The position numbers and the translations under genes were made by a program. The notes below the pieces were generated by a model. That model searched no databases, had not been told where the DNA came from, and saw only the letters and a program-made list of their open reading frames with translations. A DNA stretch of 64,000 nucleotides from Callipepla californica brunnescens (lineage: Eukaryota; Chordata; Aves; Galliformes; Odontophoridae): assembly GCA_023055505.1 (NCBI GenBank), contig JALIRH010000005.1:2542001-2606000 (forward strand), given 5' to 3'. Of this stretch, positions 11,996 to 25,640 are shown one piece after another (positions within the stretch are counted from its first letter, which is position 1; the number at the start of each line of letters is the position of its first letter).

Positions 11996-12681
11996 AGCAG
12001 TTTCACTTCTCATCTCCCCCACATTCTGGGCACAGCGCTTTTCAGTTTGCCCTGAGTTATGCTCAACATACTTCATTTCTGCACAGAGCAACTTGTTAAT
12101 TCAGCTGATATTTGACTTCTAATTAGATCACAGATGAAAATAATAGCTCTTTAGGGCATGGATACACAACCCAAAAGATACTAATATGCTAATTGAGCAA
12201 ACATATATTGTGCATACACGTCATTTCATTATACTTGTTTAAGAATGCAAAGCCATGTTTTATCAGTTCAGAAAATAAAGCAAGAATAAGTTATTCTGTT
12301 GAAGGCTAATAGAGAATTATGTCTCTGCATCTATGACCATCTAGCTTATCTAAAGCAACAGAAGGTTTTAGTCATCAGTTCAGGACATTTGTTTCATAAC
12401 TTCTCTGTAACCAAACCTCTCCAGGAACACTGTGCCTCTTAGCACCATTTTGGGCTATCAGCTCAGCATGACCTCAGACAGAAGCAGCATCACTTCATGA
12501 TTTATCAGCTCAACTCTTCAGTCCTTTAAATGTTCCTGAGATTTATATGTCAAGTGCAGCTTTCCTCCAAGAAGAGGCACCAAGTACCAGTTATCTTCAG
12601 GGCACAAACAGTGCTCAATGTCTCATAAATTCACACAACTCCAACACTGGCTTCTTTGCTTAAAGAGGACTGTTCACTGTT
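11996..12681. other. Intronic spacer between two CR1 copies
   Basis: Unique AT-rich sequence. No further features recognised. Confidence 0.55.
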
Positions 12682-13643
12682 TCACAGAATCACAGAATTG
12701 TAGGGGCTGGAAGGGACCTCAGGAGATCATTAAGTCCAAATCCTCTGCCAAAGCAGCTCCCTAGCCCAGGTTGCACAGGTAGGCATCCAGGTGGGTCTTG
12801 AACATCTCCAAAGAAGGAGACTCCACCACCTCTCTGTGCAGCCTGTGCCAGTGCTCCATCACCCTCACTGTGAAGTTCCCACTCACATTTACACAGAACT
12901 TCTGATGTATCAGTTTGTGACCATTTCCCCTCATTCTATTGCTACGCTCTGCTGAGAAGCGTCCAGCCTCATCCTTTTGCCTCCCGCTCCTTAGATATTT
13001 ATAGACATGTATCAGATCCCCTCTGAGTCTTCTTTTTTCAACAGACCCAAGCCTCTCAGCCTTTCCTCTAAGAGAGGTGCTCCACGCCCTTTATCATCTT
13101 TGTAGCCCTCCGCTGGACTCTTTCAAGGAAATTCTAGCCTTTTTTGTACCAGGGAGCCCAGAACTGGAAACAACACCCCAGGAGAAGCCTCACCAGGACT
13201 GAGTAGAGGGGGAGGATCACCTCCCTCGACCTGCTGGCCACACTTTTTAATGCATCCCAGGATACCATTGGCCTACTTGGCCACCAGGACACACTGCTGG
13301 CTCATGGCCAAGCTGTCGTCCACCAGGATACCCATGCTTTTCTCTGCAGAGCTCCTCTCCAGCAGGCCATCTCCCAGCCTGTACCAGTGTATGCAGTTAT
13401 TCCTCCCTAGGTGCAGAACTCTGCAACTTGCTCCTGTTAACCCTCATCTGGTTCCTTTCTGCCCACTCTCCAGCCTGTCCAGGTCTCACTGAATGGCAGC
13501 ACAGACTTCAGGCACGTCAGCCATCCCTCCCAGCTTTGTATCATCAACAAACTTGCTGAGCGTGCACTTATCCCCTCATCGAGGTCATTGACAAAGATGT
13601 TGAACAGGACCAGACCCAGCACTGACCCAAGAACACCAATGGG
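12682..13643 (-). mobile_element. Long CR1 LINE fragment with reverse-transcriptase remnants
   Basis: About 960 bp in reverse complement. It starts tcacagaatcacagaattgt, continues through the 3' UTR and then ORF2 coding sequence. On the minus strand the far end reads GSVLGLVLFNIFVNDLDEG, the reverse-transcriptase segment just before the catalytic aspartate motif in this family. The following part is out of frame, so the catalytic region is broken. Nearer the 3' end, blocks for the C-terminal domain are also recognisable. It is 5'-truncated and dead, one of the three longest copies here, and close in type to the copies at 3723 and 48814. Confidence 0.96.
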
Positions 13644-15583
13644 ATAGTCACAAAGCACCTAGCAAAGATTTTGTGCCTGGGTGGTGATGGCTTAAGTAAT
13701 TTCAATGCTATTGTGACCAACAGAGCTTCAGCTTCCCATAGAGCTGGTTTTGCTTGATGAATCCTCATTCCATTTGCAAGCAACCCACAAATATGCTCCT
13801 ATGGTACTGTTTAAAAAAGTGGTTGGACCTTCAGGTTTGAAATATTTGCCATAAGCTCTTTTTACAGCAAAGAGGAAGAACAGCCACAGGGTAATTAATC
13901 TAGGCTATCCTGGAAGAGGCTTCAGAGATCAGATGAATCACTGTGGAAATACCAGTTCTTGCTCAAGCTGTCCACATGGGCATACTTGTGTCAGCTTTTT
14001 GTGCAAGGCCCCTGACACAACAGTGTGCCTTGTGTATCTGCTTCAAGGGTCCACCTTTACAGACAAATGTTGGCTCCTCGTTCCTTGGGCTGAATAAAAA
14101 AAAAGCTGAGACATCCACAGGTATGCGGTCATTATTAACAATTTCAACAACTAATTGTTGAAAACATATCCCTGAACTATTCATTCCTCAAGCAATTTCA
14201 CTAACCATACGAAGTAAATAATTCTTAACCATGAAAAAGCTATTTCAAACAACTGATTTTTCCTACTAGAAAATAAAGCTTTTATAATAGTGGTTTTTTT
14301 CCAACTTTAATCCTACGAGTCTATGATAATTAAGTCATGACCGTACATGAGAACATCGAACACAACCATTAGGCATTTCTGATCTATTTTTGACATGTTT
14401 CCTTAGGTCTGTGAAAGAAACTAAACAGATGATAAGAAAAAGACAAAAATCAATCATGATAATCTGGCACCAGCAAAGAATAAACCAAAGCAGCCACACA
14501 CAGCAGATGCTGGCTAATACTGGAGAGTCAGCATCTATCCTTCAGGTAATCACTGACCTCCTCATGAATCTCATATCATTCATTGGCAAAATACATTCTT
14601 TTGAAGAAAATTAAATTCTGTCATGTGCTCTGGTAGAGTTTAGACACTCAATCAAAGGGTTACTACTATTCACTGTCAGGTTACTATACACTGTGGCTGC
14701 TATTTCCATATGGAGGGTTTGAATTATTTTTATTGTGATGTGCACTGGAGACAGACACAGCAAGCAACACAGCAATGGCCTTAAACCATACAGAATGAGC
14801 ATCAAAGTGATTTATATAAGAGGAATAGAAATTATATAGTAAGGGGAAAGTCAGTAAGAGAAAACTATTTGCCAGTGAGATGATTAAACACATCAGGAAA
14901 ACCTCTCATCCCAAATAAAGTGGAAACTGCAAGATCTCACATTGTGCTGTGTATGGATGTTGCCAAACTCCAGGGGATATTTTGGAAAGGTGTCTCTGGT
15001 ATCTCAGAAACACTCCCAGAATCAGTGACACAGCTCAAACTGCCAAATACCAGAAAGCACATGAGAGCACTTCCCCTCACAAGGTTTCCCACATCTTTTC
15101 TAGAAATCCTGGAGAGGACACAAACTCTTTGATGCTTATCCAAGCCATACTGCTGAGCCCTGCAGAAGTGTGCCAAGGCACTCACCAGCAAGAGAGGGAG
15201 GCACCATCAGGAGTGGGGTGTTTTAGGTGACAAACAACACACCAGCAGAGCTGTGCTCCTTTAAATCATGAATATAACAACAAAAGCATCTAAAAAGCAA
15301 ATAATTTATTTAAAGTCTTACACAGAAAAATCTGCTGTACAGCTTCGGAAAAAGCAGCATGATCTAATCTCTTGGTCTTCATTTCCTTCGCAGGAGTCTT
15401 CCTCCCCTGCCACTTTCCAAACTATCAAGAAAATACATAACTGGATACAAAGTCACTTTGAATGTTGAGGTTTTTTAAGCAAAGTCCCTGAAACTGTGTT
15501 CTCTGGGAATACATTATTACAAATACATTCCCTGATAGCAAGGTGAACAGGATCACAGTTTTACAACATGCAACACTTCCTTT
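13644..15583. other. Intronic sequence, nothing recognised
   Basis: Unique sequence, AT-rich from about 14150. There are pairs of overlapping open frames at 13943-14184 and 14920-15230, none with splice signals or recognised protein. Confidence 0.5.
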
Positions 15584-15665
15584 GAATCAAAGAATCATTT
15601 AGGTTGAAAAAGACCACTAAGATCATCTAGACCAATCATCAGCCCACAAACCCATCATTACCATG
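15584..15665 (-). mobile_element. Very short CR1 LINE fragment
   Basis: gaatcaaagaatcatttagg is followed by ttgaaaaagaccactaagat and catctagaccaatcatcagc. This is only the last 80 bp or so of a CR1 3' end, of the subfamily with the ttggaaaagacc block, and well diverged. Confidence 0.85.
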
Positions 15666-17412
15666 TGCTTTCTGGTATTTTTGAAGTAGCAAGTACAAGT
15701 ATTCTTAGAAGAATTACACACTAACACTTTATCAAAAATTAAAACCTCACAAAGAGAAAAAAGCAAGCTGCTTAGGGCTCCTAAAACAGAGAAAGATCAC
15801 TTCGCTCCTTGTATCTTAAACAGAATACCAGCTGTACAAAGTACTCTGGGATTACACAGCACCACAATGGAGAGAATAATGTTCAACCACCAAGTTGCTG
15901 CACTTTTATTTATTTTTTAGTTATTATTCTTATTTTGAGTTGAAAAAAAAAAAATGTTATTTAAAGGGTACGCAATGACCAAAGGACAACCTGGTAAAAA
16001 GAAACCACAGTTCTGCAGCTGTGGATGGAGAAAGAATTGTCCTGGCAGTGGGAGGAAGCAGCCCAAAGCAGCTTCAGATGCTCTGTTAGCAAAATTGTGA
16101 CAAACTGGCTGGTGCCTTCCTCTGCTTGTTATTCTGAAAGGAAACACTCTGTTTAAATGCTGATTTAGTAATTCTAAAGAGACAACATCCAAGGGAAAAG
16201 AAAATGAAAAAGGCAGCAGGATCTGAGCAGAAAGACTAGGTTACTTTGGAACAGTGGTGGAAATGTGATGGTACAGCGAAGAGTGGCAAACACATCCAGA
16301 TGTAATTAGTGTATTAAACTAAATGTCACTATGCATTCTTAACGTGTAGGCATAATTCTCACAAGAATGCCTTGAATAACTCTGATGAACTGAAATACAC
16401 CAAGATTGCGATTTAAAATCTAATACCAAGGTCTACCATCCAGGACTCCTAATAAGACTTCTGCAGCTTAATAGCTTTTCTCCCTGAAGCAGATTGTGCT
16501 TAGTCACATAACTAAACTCAAAGATCTCTCAACATTTAAGTGCAACTTCCACAACTGTACTACAGCACAGACCACAGTGCACATGGGAGACAAAATTGCC
16601 ACCACAGAGGTTGGGTGAAAGACAGATCAGTTCTTTCAGTGGCTGTTTCTCAGTCAGACTCAGCTGGGAGGTCCAGGAGCTATACTGGAGTTCAGCAGGA
16701 GGTGTGTATAAATGGGTGGCTTTGAAAGGAGGTCCTGTTTCTGGGGTAAAATCCTAACAGAGCAATCTAGGCTGCTACTGCAGCAACACTTGAGGCTTCC
16801 AAAAGAAAGCAGATGACAAGAAATAAAGGGAATTCTCCTACTGCATGTTGCTCTCAAAGCACAAGTCCTCATGAAAAAAATTGGACTCATAATACTAAGA
16901 TGGGACAACACTGTCATGTTCACAGAAGGTTTCCGGTTACAATGTAAATCAGTTGTTTCTCTGAAATTGAGCAACCTGTTGGAGTTTACAGCATGAAGAA
17001 AATCCTAAGATTTTGCTGCGGAATGCCAGATGAGAAAAGAGTTCTTATATTTCTGCACTCAGACGCATGATGATAGAGTAAAAGAGAATAAACATGGACT
17101 AACTTGCTACAGTTCAATCTGCAAACTGAAGTCTCTAACAGGCTGACCTTGCTTTACTAAGGAGCTAAGAAAACAGCTAGGGTTTACCAACCAATATTAA
17201 TCTAGAAGTAGATAAACACAATCCAACTCTCATTTCACCTACCACTTAAGTCTATTTTCTCCCTACGTTCCCAATGCACTTCAGTCTCCCAAGGCACATG
17301 ATGCTGATCTTTCATTACCTCTCTTTTAACCATCATCCTGCCTCACTTTACCTCTCAGGTGTAGATCCATATCAGGTGTAGATTCATATATACTCCCATA
17401 ATGTGAAATTGG
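15666..17412. other. Intronic sequence, nothing recognised
   Basis: Unique sequence with an A12 run near 15942-15953. No splice-flanked coding segment seen. Confidence 0.5.
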
Positions 17413-17605
17413 TTCATAGAATCACTAAGGCTGGAAAAGATCATCCAGTCCAATGCCAGTCCATGCCCACTCATCTCCACTGACCATGCCCCTCAGTGCC
17501 ACATCTCCATGGTTCTTGAACACCTCCATGGACAGTGACTCCATCACCTCCCTGGGCAACCTGCTCCTCACGTCTCTGAGAAGACATTTTTCCTAGTATC
17601 CAATC
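17413..17605 (-). mobile_element. CR1 LINE fragment
   Basis: It begins tcatagaatcactaaggctg and carries aaaagatcatccagtccaat, ccatgcccctcagtgccaca and tccatggttcttgaacacct, followed by gtgactccatcacctccctg. This is a CR1 3' UTR in reverse complement, of the same type as the copy at 43952. Confidence 0.92.
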
Positions 17606-18010
17606 TGGAGTACTTCCTGAAATCTGGGACCATGATTCACTATGAAAACTTTTTTCTCATCAAATGCCTCCCATTTGTGTACCCACCAGAGACTGACAGG
17701 ACTGGGATCCATCCATACCAGACCAGAAATGATCATGAGCCATTACATCCATCATGAGTCATTACACCAGCAGCTGCTGCTGCTTTGGGATTTTCCTCAG
17801 ATGACATGTTTGCTTGAGCAAGAAGGAAGTTTGCCTCACTTGGGAATGTGGAAAAATGAAGAGGAAGGAAGGGAGAAGTACAGCAACAAGACAAGGACAA
17901 GTGGCAAAGGAAGGTTTGTGGAGCTGTAAGATGCAGAGGAACAAAACTTCAGTCGAGGGAAAGTGGTGCCTGCAGGGCCCCAGAGAGTATCAGAGACAGT
18001 CCACTCTAGT
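17606..18010. other. Intronic sequence, nothing recognised
   Basis: Unique sequence between a CR1 fragment and a T/G-rich low-complexity tract. Confidence 0.5.
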
Positions 18011-18164
18011 TTGTTGGTTGTTTTTTTTTTTGTTTGTTTGTTTGTTTTTTTTTGTTTTTTATTGTGGGCTTTTTGTTTTTGTTTTGTTGTTGTTGTTTTG
18101 GTTTTTTTTTGGGGGGGGGGTGGGTCTCATGTTGGTTTTGGTTTGTTTTGTTTTTCTGTTTTTG
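18011..18164. repeat. T/G-rich low-complexity tract
   Basis: Runs of T broken by single or paired G, with a TTG block near 18085-18098 and a G10 run at 18111-18120. It resembles the degenerate T/G tracts at 8424 and 29694. Reading frames through it (Phe/Val/Leu-rich on the plus strand, Lys/Gln/Asn-rich on the minus) are low-complexity artefacts. The G10 run may cause assembly or sequencing errors. Confidence 0.93.
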
Positions 18165-21100
18165 GCAAAACCTCTGATGGGCAGTGTGCACATGAAGGAC
18201 GAACCAAACAAAAAACAATGCTTGTAGGAATCCTGTTAATTCCACTGACTCCTGATCTCTTCTGCTTTATCTGTAAGTAAACACAACTGTGTACTTAGTA
18301 ACCCCCTACAAGGTCCAGACAGTTGTTTTTTTCTTTTTACCTTTCTTAAGTGTGTTTAATGTTCCTGACCTCACCAGTTTGAAGAAATAACCTGTAAATT
18401 GGAAGGCTATCACCTGTGGAGAAAGCCAACAGAAGGCTGTGTTTGTACTCAGGGTAGAATCTCAGGAATGACCTTTAGGGACAGGATAATGAGAGTTTCA
18501 GCTCTAAGAAGGAATTACAAGAAAAGGATGTAGATATTATCTGGTAGGGGTTGGTTGAAAGTAAAGAAGATTATTCTGCTCCCACTCCTGCCCTGCACTG
18601 TCCAAGAGCTCAGGAAGAAACTGCAGGCTTTGGTGACAAAGGTTTGAAAAAAATAAATAGCTTTAGCAGTACAGAACAGCAGACAGATGGTCACCCTTTG
18701 GCACTTCAACAGCAATATTTCACAACGAGTTCACTTCATTTAACTTTGCTATTGCATTCCTTTTCCCTGGCTGAAGGAAGCGTGTTGAATCTCAGTGATC
18801 AACTCCAGCACATGTGGAAGAGCTTCACTAATCCTCTCAACACACAACAAAAAAAAATATCTTGCACAAAAAACTAAGAGCTCATACAGCAGTGCATCAG
18901 GAGAAAGCACCATGTTGCAGCTGCAGAAGAGCATCTTCTCTCAACAATCCTCTCTTTACAGCTCCAGAAAATAGATCAGCACAGGAGGAGATCTGCTCAA
19001 CAAGTAACTGCTGTGCTAGTCAGAAAAGGTGCAGTGTTACTGCTTAAAACACCAGCATGCTGCTGCCGCACATCCCAAAGTACCACACTCAAGTTAGCCT
19101 CATCCAGGTCCACTTAGTAAGCAGATCATGGCCAGTTTCTGTATGAGTGGTCTTAAGATGCAGCACTATGTAGAGCTCATTATTGTAATTCACTCCTGAA
19201 GTAATGAGGTGTCATATGAATTTAGCAAATTGTGCAATTGAAAATGGGTATGTTCTAATGAAGTGCAGATGGAAAGCAAAAAGCAGATATACAATAATAA
19301 TCTAAGACACCCTATTCCAGCTGCTCTTTCTCCACACTTTGGACAAATGATGTCAGTCCTTTGTCCAGGGGCCCCACTGTTTCATTTCCCCACTACTACC
19401 TCTGAATCCATTCTGCGTGGACCACAGGCACAGTCATCCAAAGGCCATTGCATGTGTGCTGCACAAAATCTTCCATTTCACCATCTGCTCATGTGTGACA
19501 GCTGAGACACTGACCTCCTTGACAACATGTCCCTTTATTTTCTTTCATTAAGCTTAGAAAGAAGGCTTCAGGCCACCTCAGTAAGATACATGAACAGGAG
19601 TGTGTTTGCAAAATTAAATGTCTGTTAGAGGATAACACCAAAACCACTCGAGTCTCTCTGCTTGACCTCCGCAGTCCAGATCAGACTGCTTCTACCATTT
19701 CCTACAACAACACCAAAACGGCAGAACACCATCAGAAATCTTGTACATACTCTGCAGACTGGCTCACCTTTTGATTTTACAAAGTATAGCTGTATGGTTC
19801 TCAAAGAAAACATAACTAGTCTACAAGTGGAAAAAGGAAAATTCAGCTCAGAATCCTAGCTCAAGTTATAAGCAATCTTCCAGTCAGCTCTACAACTTTT
19901 ACCTCTGATATACACCTGCAGTTTCTTGCAAAACACATCTATCTTCCCAGTCTGTCTCTCCCTGCAAGAGGCAAGGGAGACATGGGATCAAAAGACAGAC
20001 AAAGATATCAGCAGCCAACCAAATCTGCCCAAAGCCTTGCAAACAACAGCTCTGACCTTGGAAGCAGTCAAAGTAAAATTAAGTCTTATCTCATTCCCAG
20101 CACGGGCATCTGATTAGCTGGAAGGACACTTGACATGTCAAGAAAGCAGTACTGTGACTACACACAGGAAAAACCTTGCCTGCACACAACAAACAATCCC
20201 AAGAGTAAATTCATAGGAGTAACCCCCAGAGAGTTACTTCATGAAAGGAGGTGAAAGGATCCTCAGACTGGATTAGGTCAGCTGCCATTCCAGACTTACC
20301 AATGTCCTTGTATTTAAATTATTTTAAATATACTTTTAACCTGCAAAACATAGCAACTCCCTAGATGTGACTGAAGGAGGATGGAATGGCTGAAAGCGTT
20401 CCTCAGCGCTAAAGAGAGACTTCTGTTGAATGCATGGAGGTACAGGGAGAAGACTGACTGTAGTACTGGGAGAGCAACACATAAGTTTGTTAGAGAAGAA
20501 ATCTGCTGTTTGTTTGGATAAAAATGTAAACCAATCCAACAAACAGGCTTTGAAAATAAATGAGAAGGTTTGTGCCACTTGCACCACAAGCTACTCAAAG
20601 CAAATCCAGAATGTTGCTTTTTTTATGTGGTAAGAAGGGGAAGTGAGAGCAAAAAGGACTCAATTTATTCTAGGAATAGAAAAAAGGTCTGGAAACAGAA
20701 AGGTAGCTCTCATCTTAGACATCACTACTAGGTATTCTGTATGCTATGTTTTGTTTAAAGAAATGAAATCCTATCTATTTTGATTATCTCAGTGCACGCA
20801 ATATCAGCTCTTCTTACTCCTCTAAACTCAAAAACCTCACAGTGAAAAGGAACCAAACCACAGAAATCATGGGATTTGCTGCAGCAGCCAAGCATTCTGA
20901 AAAGCCAAATGCTATTTGAGAACAAACCATGCAGAAATTGCCCCCAGGCTTCATGTGGGGAAAGGAGAAAGAACAGATACTGGCTCAGGTCCTTATAGAC
21001 AACCTGAAATTTTCTAACCTGGGCAAGTGCGAAGAGCTTTTATTTTTAAAATAAATAAAATTAAATGAATACATAAAAATTAGCCAAACACATTTTCTAT

Positions 21101-24100
21101 TCCCCCACCCACTTCCTCTATATTTGTTCCTGAACTGATAATTTATGAATAAAGGAGTTGCTGATCCCAGCCACTGACCCCATAAAGCAAGCTAATATAC
21201 ACTTTTGGCAGAAATTGCTATGTCTGAGCCAGGTGCTGGCCTTTAACCAGTAAAGGCTAGTGCCTGGAAGGCACGTTGCTTGAGAAATTTAAGAGACACT
21301 TATCAAAGCGCAGAAAATCAGATTAATAACATTTCAGATTATAAAGCATTTGGAAACAGTAACTAGTGAACAGCAAGAATATTACTGTCCTGTGAATGAG
21401 ATGATGACATCTGGGAACATTTACCAAAGAGATACCTTCTCCTTTCTGCACCTGGCATGATGAGCACATTGCTGCATGGCCCTAGAATAGTTTCCCCCTG
21501 TGGGGGGGGAAAGAACTAAAAGTTCAGTGTGCTGGAAATGCAAGGAGGCTCCTATATGGGTATGCAATACAGGCTGATAATGAGACTTCTATCTGCCCTG
21601 TACACAACCTCAGTAGTTGACAGAGAGTCAAAGATAAAATTAGAAGCATCTAATTAAAACATCTCTGGGAATCCTTCCACATTTGTCGTATGGAACAAAT
21701 AATCTCTACTTGAAATTAAACATCAAAAATTAAATGTTACATTCAGAAAAATGGAAAAGAAGTGCTAACCAACAACAAGCATCCTGGATGATACACAGAG
21801 TAGCTTCCCTCCTCTACCAGAGGAATGAATGTAATTGTAGGCATAAAAATGACTGCAAATCACTGGAGGAACAGACTCAGCAGTTCTCCAGGTCTCCCTG
21901 AGCCTGCTGAACATTGTTTACAATGGAGGCATTTTCAGCTCAGTTACCCACTGGGAACTTCAGTCTTGTGTCAAGCTCCAGAATCCAGTTTCAGCAGGAA
22001 GGATGATCGCTACTGAGCTAACAGCAGCCAATCTACTGTACTGCTCCTGCTTCCTTTCTCCTTCCGCAGCAGCCATACAACAGAAGGAAAATGCTGTTTA
22101 CCAGGAGCAGCACTAACTTCATCTCTGAGAACAAAAGCCTCAGGTATGGCACCCCAACCAAACTGATAAGCATCTGCTCCTTCTGCACTGGTACCAAGCT
22201 GTGGCTGTTTCCAAAGGACACACTGAGGGCTCTGGCACGCGGCACCTGAGCTCTGCTTCTTTGCTCTGTCACAGCCTCCCGTGTAGACTGAATCAGCCGA
22301 CAGGGGTAATGCACAATTAACAGCTTTCAGGGACCTCAAGCAGCACATTTATCATGTTTTACCAGCACTCCAGGTAGGTGCTAATGTTCTTCCTAGTGTA
22401 AATCAGATTGCAGCAAATTGAATCCCTCATTTTCCAACAACTGTGATCTTAAGATTCATTTTCACCCAGTTTCATTGATTAGAAAGTATAAATACAGATA
22501 CGTGATATGTTAAGATACTACCCAAAATTCAACTTGCCAATAGTAACACCAACACAAGGTGCAAACCAAGAATATTTCCTTGAGGAAACAATAAGGTTAA
22601 GCCAGTTCCAACATGCCAGCAGACAGCTTTCACAGCTCATCTTTTAACTAATGATTAAAATGTAAATCTCTCTCATGTTCCAGCCTCAAACATCTGTTGC
22701 TATCAGTGCTAATCATCTCATAAAAGAATGTGCAACTGAACATTCTGCAGTCAAAAATATCACTCCAAAAACATTTCACTTCAAAATGCGTGGAAAATGT
22801 AGCAGTGGTCTTTCTCATTTGACTTTCAGAAAAGATAGACTGTTTGTATTTATTTATTTAGTACAGGATTAGTCTAGAGATTAATGCAAACTAGTAAGCT
22901 GCATTTAACGGCCACAGACAATTACTTAATCAAAAAGATGTAGGAGAAAAGATGGTAAGACATCAGTAATGATCCTAATTGCCATCTGAGTTACAAAATG
23001 CCAGTTCTCAATATAACGTTTTTCATGGTTTGGGAATGGCTTTGTACCTACCTCTTACTGTGTAACACAGAGGTAAGCTGACCACCTGCTAAATATGCTG
23101 TTAAGGGCTATTTAGAGCAGAAAATCTTGGTAATTATAGGAATTATGTTTTTATTAGACCTCCTGCGTACCTTCTCCATATAGCAAATCTGAAACTGAGC
23201 ACTGTTCATTGTTACCATCTCTGCACTGCCGACAGGCAATGATAAGCCAAATGAAAAGCTTATTTAATTCTTAGTTTATTTTCAAGGAACCTTCTGCTCT
23301 TCTTGTCAATGCCTTAAAGAACCCTGCAGTAAAAGAGAGGCTTTGCAGAAATCCTAGAGGTCTTTATAAAAATAGGATATAGTAACTCAGCAGTCCCTGC
23401 AGAAATCTGAAGGATTTTCAATAACATTATGTCTGAACATTAATAAAGGAATGCACATCCTGTGATACAAGTATTGCAGTACTGCTGACAATATTTCAAT
23501 TATGAAAATTCCTAGAGGGCAGCAGGGATCCAGCTATGAAGACAGCACTGACATCCACAGCTCACAGTGTAAGGGAGCAGAATATAGGCTATCCTTTATT
23601 AAAGAGAAGTTGGCTTCTCATACTTCTTCAGAGCTCATTCTTTTAGGTGCAGGTTCAGCCTCCAGCCCATCTAGAGCACATGTTGAAACATACCAAAGTG
23701 GCATTAGCAGTTGGGGTGTAGTTGTCTTTCAAGGCTTGACTTTAATAGACACTTCACCACTAGTTTTAATTAATATAATTGCCACACTAAACTCTTGAGG
23801 GGAGAACACAGATGAAAAGACTTCACTAGATACCAATATGACAGGTTTATTAATATTATTGCACAGTGACTGCAATGCCTATCAAGGTTGATCCTTCCAA
23901 ATTGACATATGGGCCTGTAATTCAAAAGGGGGACTCAGTAACATAACCTTGAGCATGCAGTGGTATAATTACTGAGGAGAAATGAGATGGAATTACAAAT
24001 TTAATTTCCTTTGACATATTTGATAAAAAACATAGCTAATATGGTTGGTAAATCATGAGATCAAAGGAGTAGAGATTGGAAATGAAGCAACATACATACT

Positions 24101-24474
24101 TCCCCAGGTTGCAGTTCCAACCTGCAAGTGGTCTGCACAGCCAGAAGTATTGTGCAAATGCCCTAAAAGCAATAGAAGGCTGCAGTGGGTCTAAAAGGCC
24201 ATGTGAGCCTGTGCAGACAGTGGGCAGGAGCTGAAGACAACACTTGGCTTGTTAGCCACAATTGAGCTGAATTCACATTTTCTTGTGAATTAAGGCTAGC
24301 AGAAGACTGCACACAGTCTCACCCCAAACAGATGAGACCCACCAATAAGCACTCTGACGAAGTTATCAGCTACAGCAGACACATCTTGATGAGGATTTTA
24401 GCAGTAATATATTCCACCAGCACACCCAGTCTCTGGGCTTGACATAATGTCACTACCAGCAGGATTTATCAACA
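18165..24474. other. Intronic sequence, nothing recognised
   Basis: A repeat-poor 6.3 kb. There is a very AT-rich patch at 21038-21080 and a G8 run near 21504. I see no CR1, no long tandem repeat and no splice-flanked coding exon. Confidence 0.5.
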
Positions 24475-25640
24475 AATCATAGAATGGTTTGGTTTGGAAG
24501 GCACCTCAAAACTTACCCAGTTCTGGCCCCCTGACAGGGACTGGTTACACCCCCCCGCCCCCTCCACCAGCACCGGCTCAGGCTGCCCAGGGCCCTGTCC
24601 AACCTGGCCTTGAGCACCTCCAGGGATAGGGCATCCACACTTCTCTGGGAAACAACTGCCAGGGCCTCACCACCCTCTGAGTAAAGAATTTCTTCGTAAC
24701 ATCCAACCTAAACCTCCACTCTTTTATAGTTTAGTCATCCCCCCTAACCAGTCCTATCTCTGCCAGACCATATAAAAAAGTTGGCCTCACCCTGCTCATA
24801 AACATTCCTCAAGTACTGAAAGGTAATGATGAAGTCTCTCACCCAAACCTTCTCTTCTCCAGACTGAACAAGTCCAGTTCCTTTCTTCACAAAAGATGTG
24901 CTCCAGCCCTCTGAACATCTCTGTGGCCTCTTCTGGACCTGCTCCAACAGTCCTGCATCCTTCTTGTGCTGGGAGCCCCAGGCTTGGACACACTATGATG
25001 GGGTCTCACAAGGGCAGAGCAGAGAGCAACAATCGAGGTCAATCAATCCTGCTGGTCACCCCTCTGTTGATGCAGCCCAGGATACCATTGATCTTCCAGG
25101 CTGCAGGCACACACTGCTGCTTCATGTCCAGCTGTCGGTCCATCAGGACTCCCAGGTCCTTCTCTGCAGGGCTGCTCTCAAGAAGCTCTTCTCCAAGGCT
25201 GTACTCATACCTGGGGATTGCCTTGATCCAAGCATCACACTTTCCATTTGACCTTATTAAATCACATTAGGTTATCGAGTGCCTACTTTAGAGCCTGCCC
25301 AGGTGCCTCTGGGTGGCATCCCTTTCCTCTAGTGCATCAACTGAACCACTCAGCTTGGTGCCAACAGAAAACTTACTGAAGTTGAGCTCAATCCCACAAT
25401 CTATGTCACTGATAATGGTGCTGAAGTGCAGTGGCATCCACACAAACGCAGAGCTGTTGATAACAACCCGCTGTTTGTGACCATCCAACCCCTTATCCAC
25501 TGAATACTCCAGCCTTCAAATTCATACCTCCCCAGTTTAGAGATAAGAATGTGGTGCAGTGCCACGTCAAATGCCTTGGACAAGTCCAAGCAGACAACAC
25601 CAATTGCCCTTCTTTTTTCCACCAACACTGTCACTCCATC
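24475..25640 (-). mobile_element. Longest CR1 LINE fragment, includes reverse-transcriptase core
   Basis: About 1.17 kb in reverse complement, from aatcatagaatggtttggtt through the 3' UTR and well into ORF2. The minus-strand translation at about 25,470-25,640 reads [39 protein letters not shown] and [10 protein letters not shown]. This is the conserved reverse-transcriptase block of CR1 around the LDLSKAFD motif. Frameshifts and stops lie downstream, so the element is inactive. It matches the gene's orientation. Confidence 0.96.
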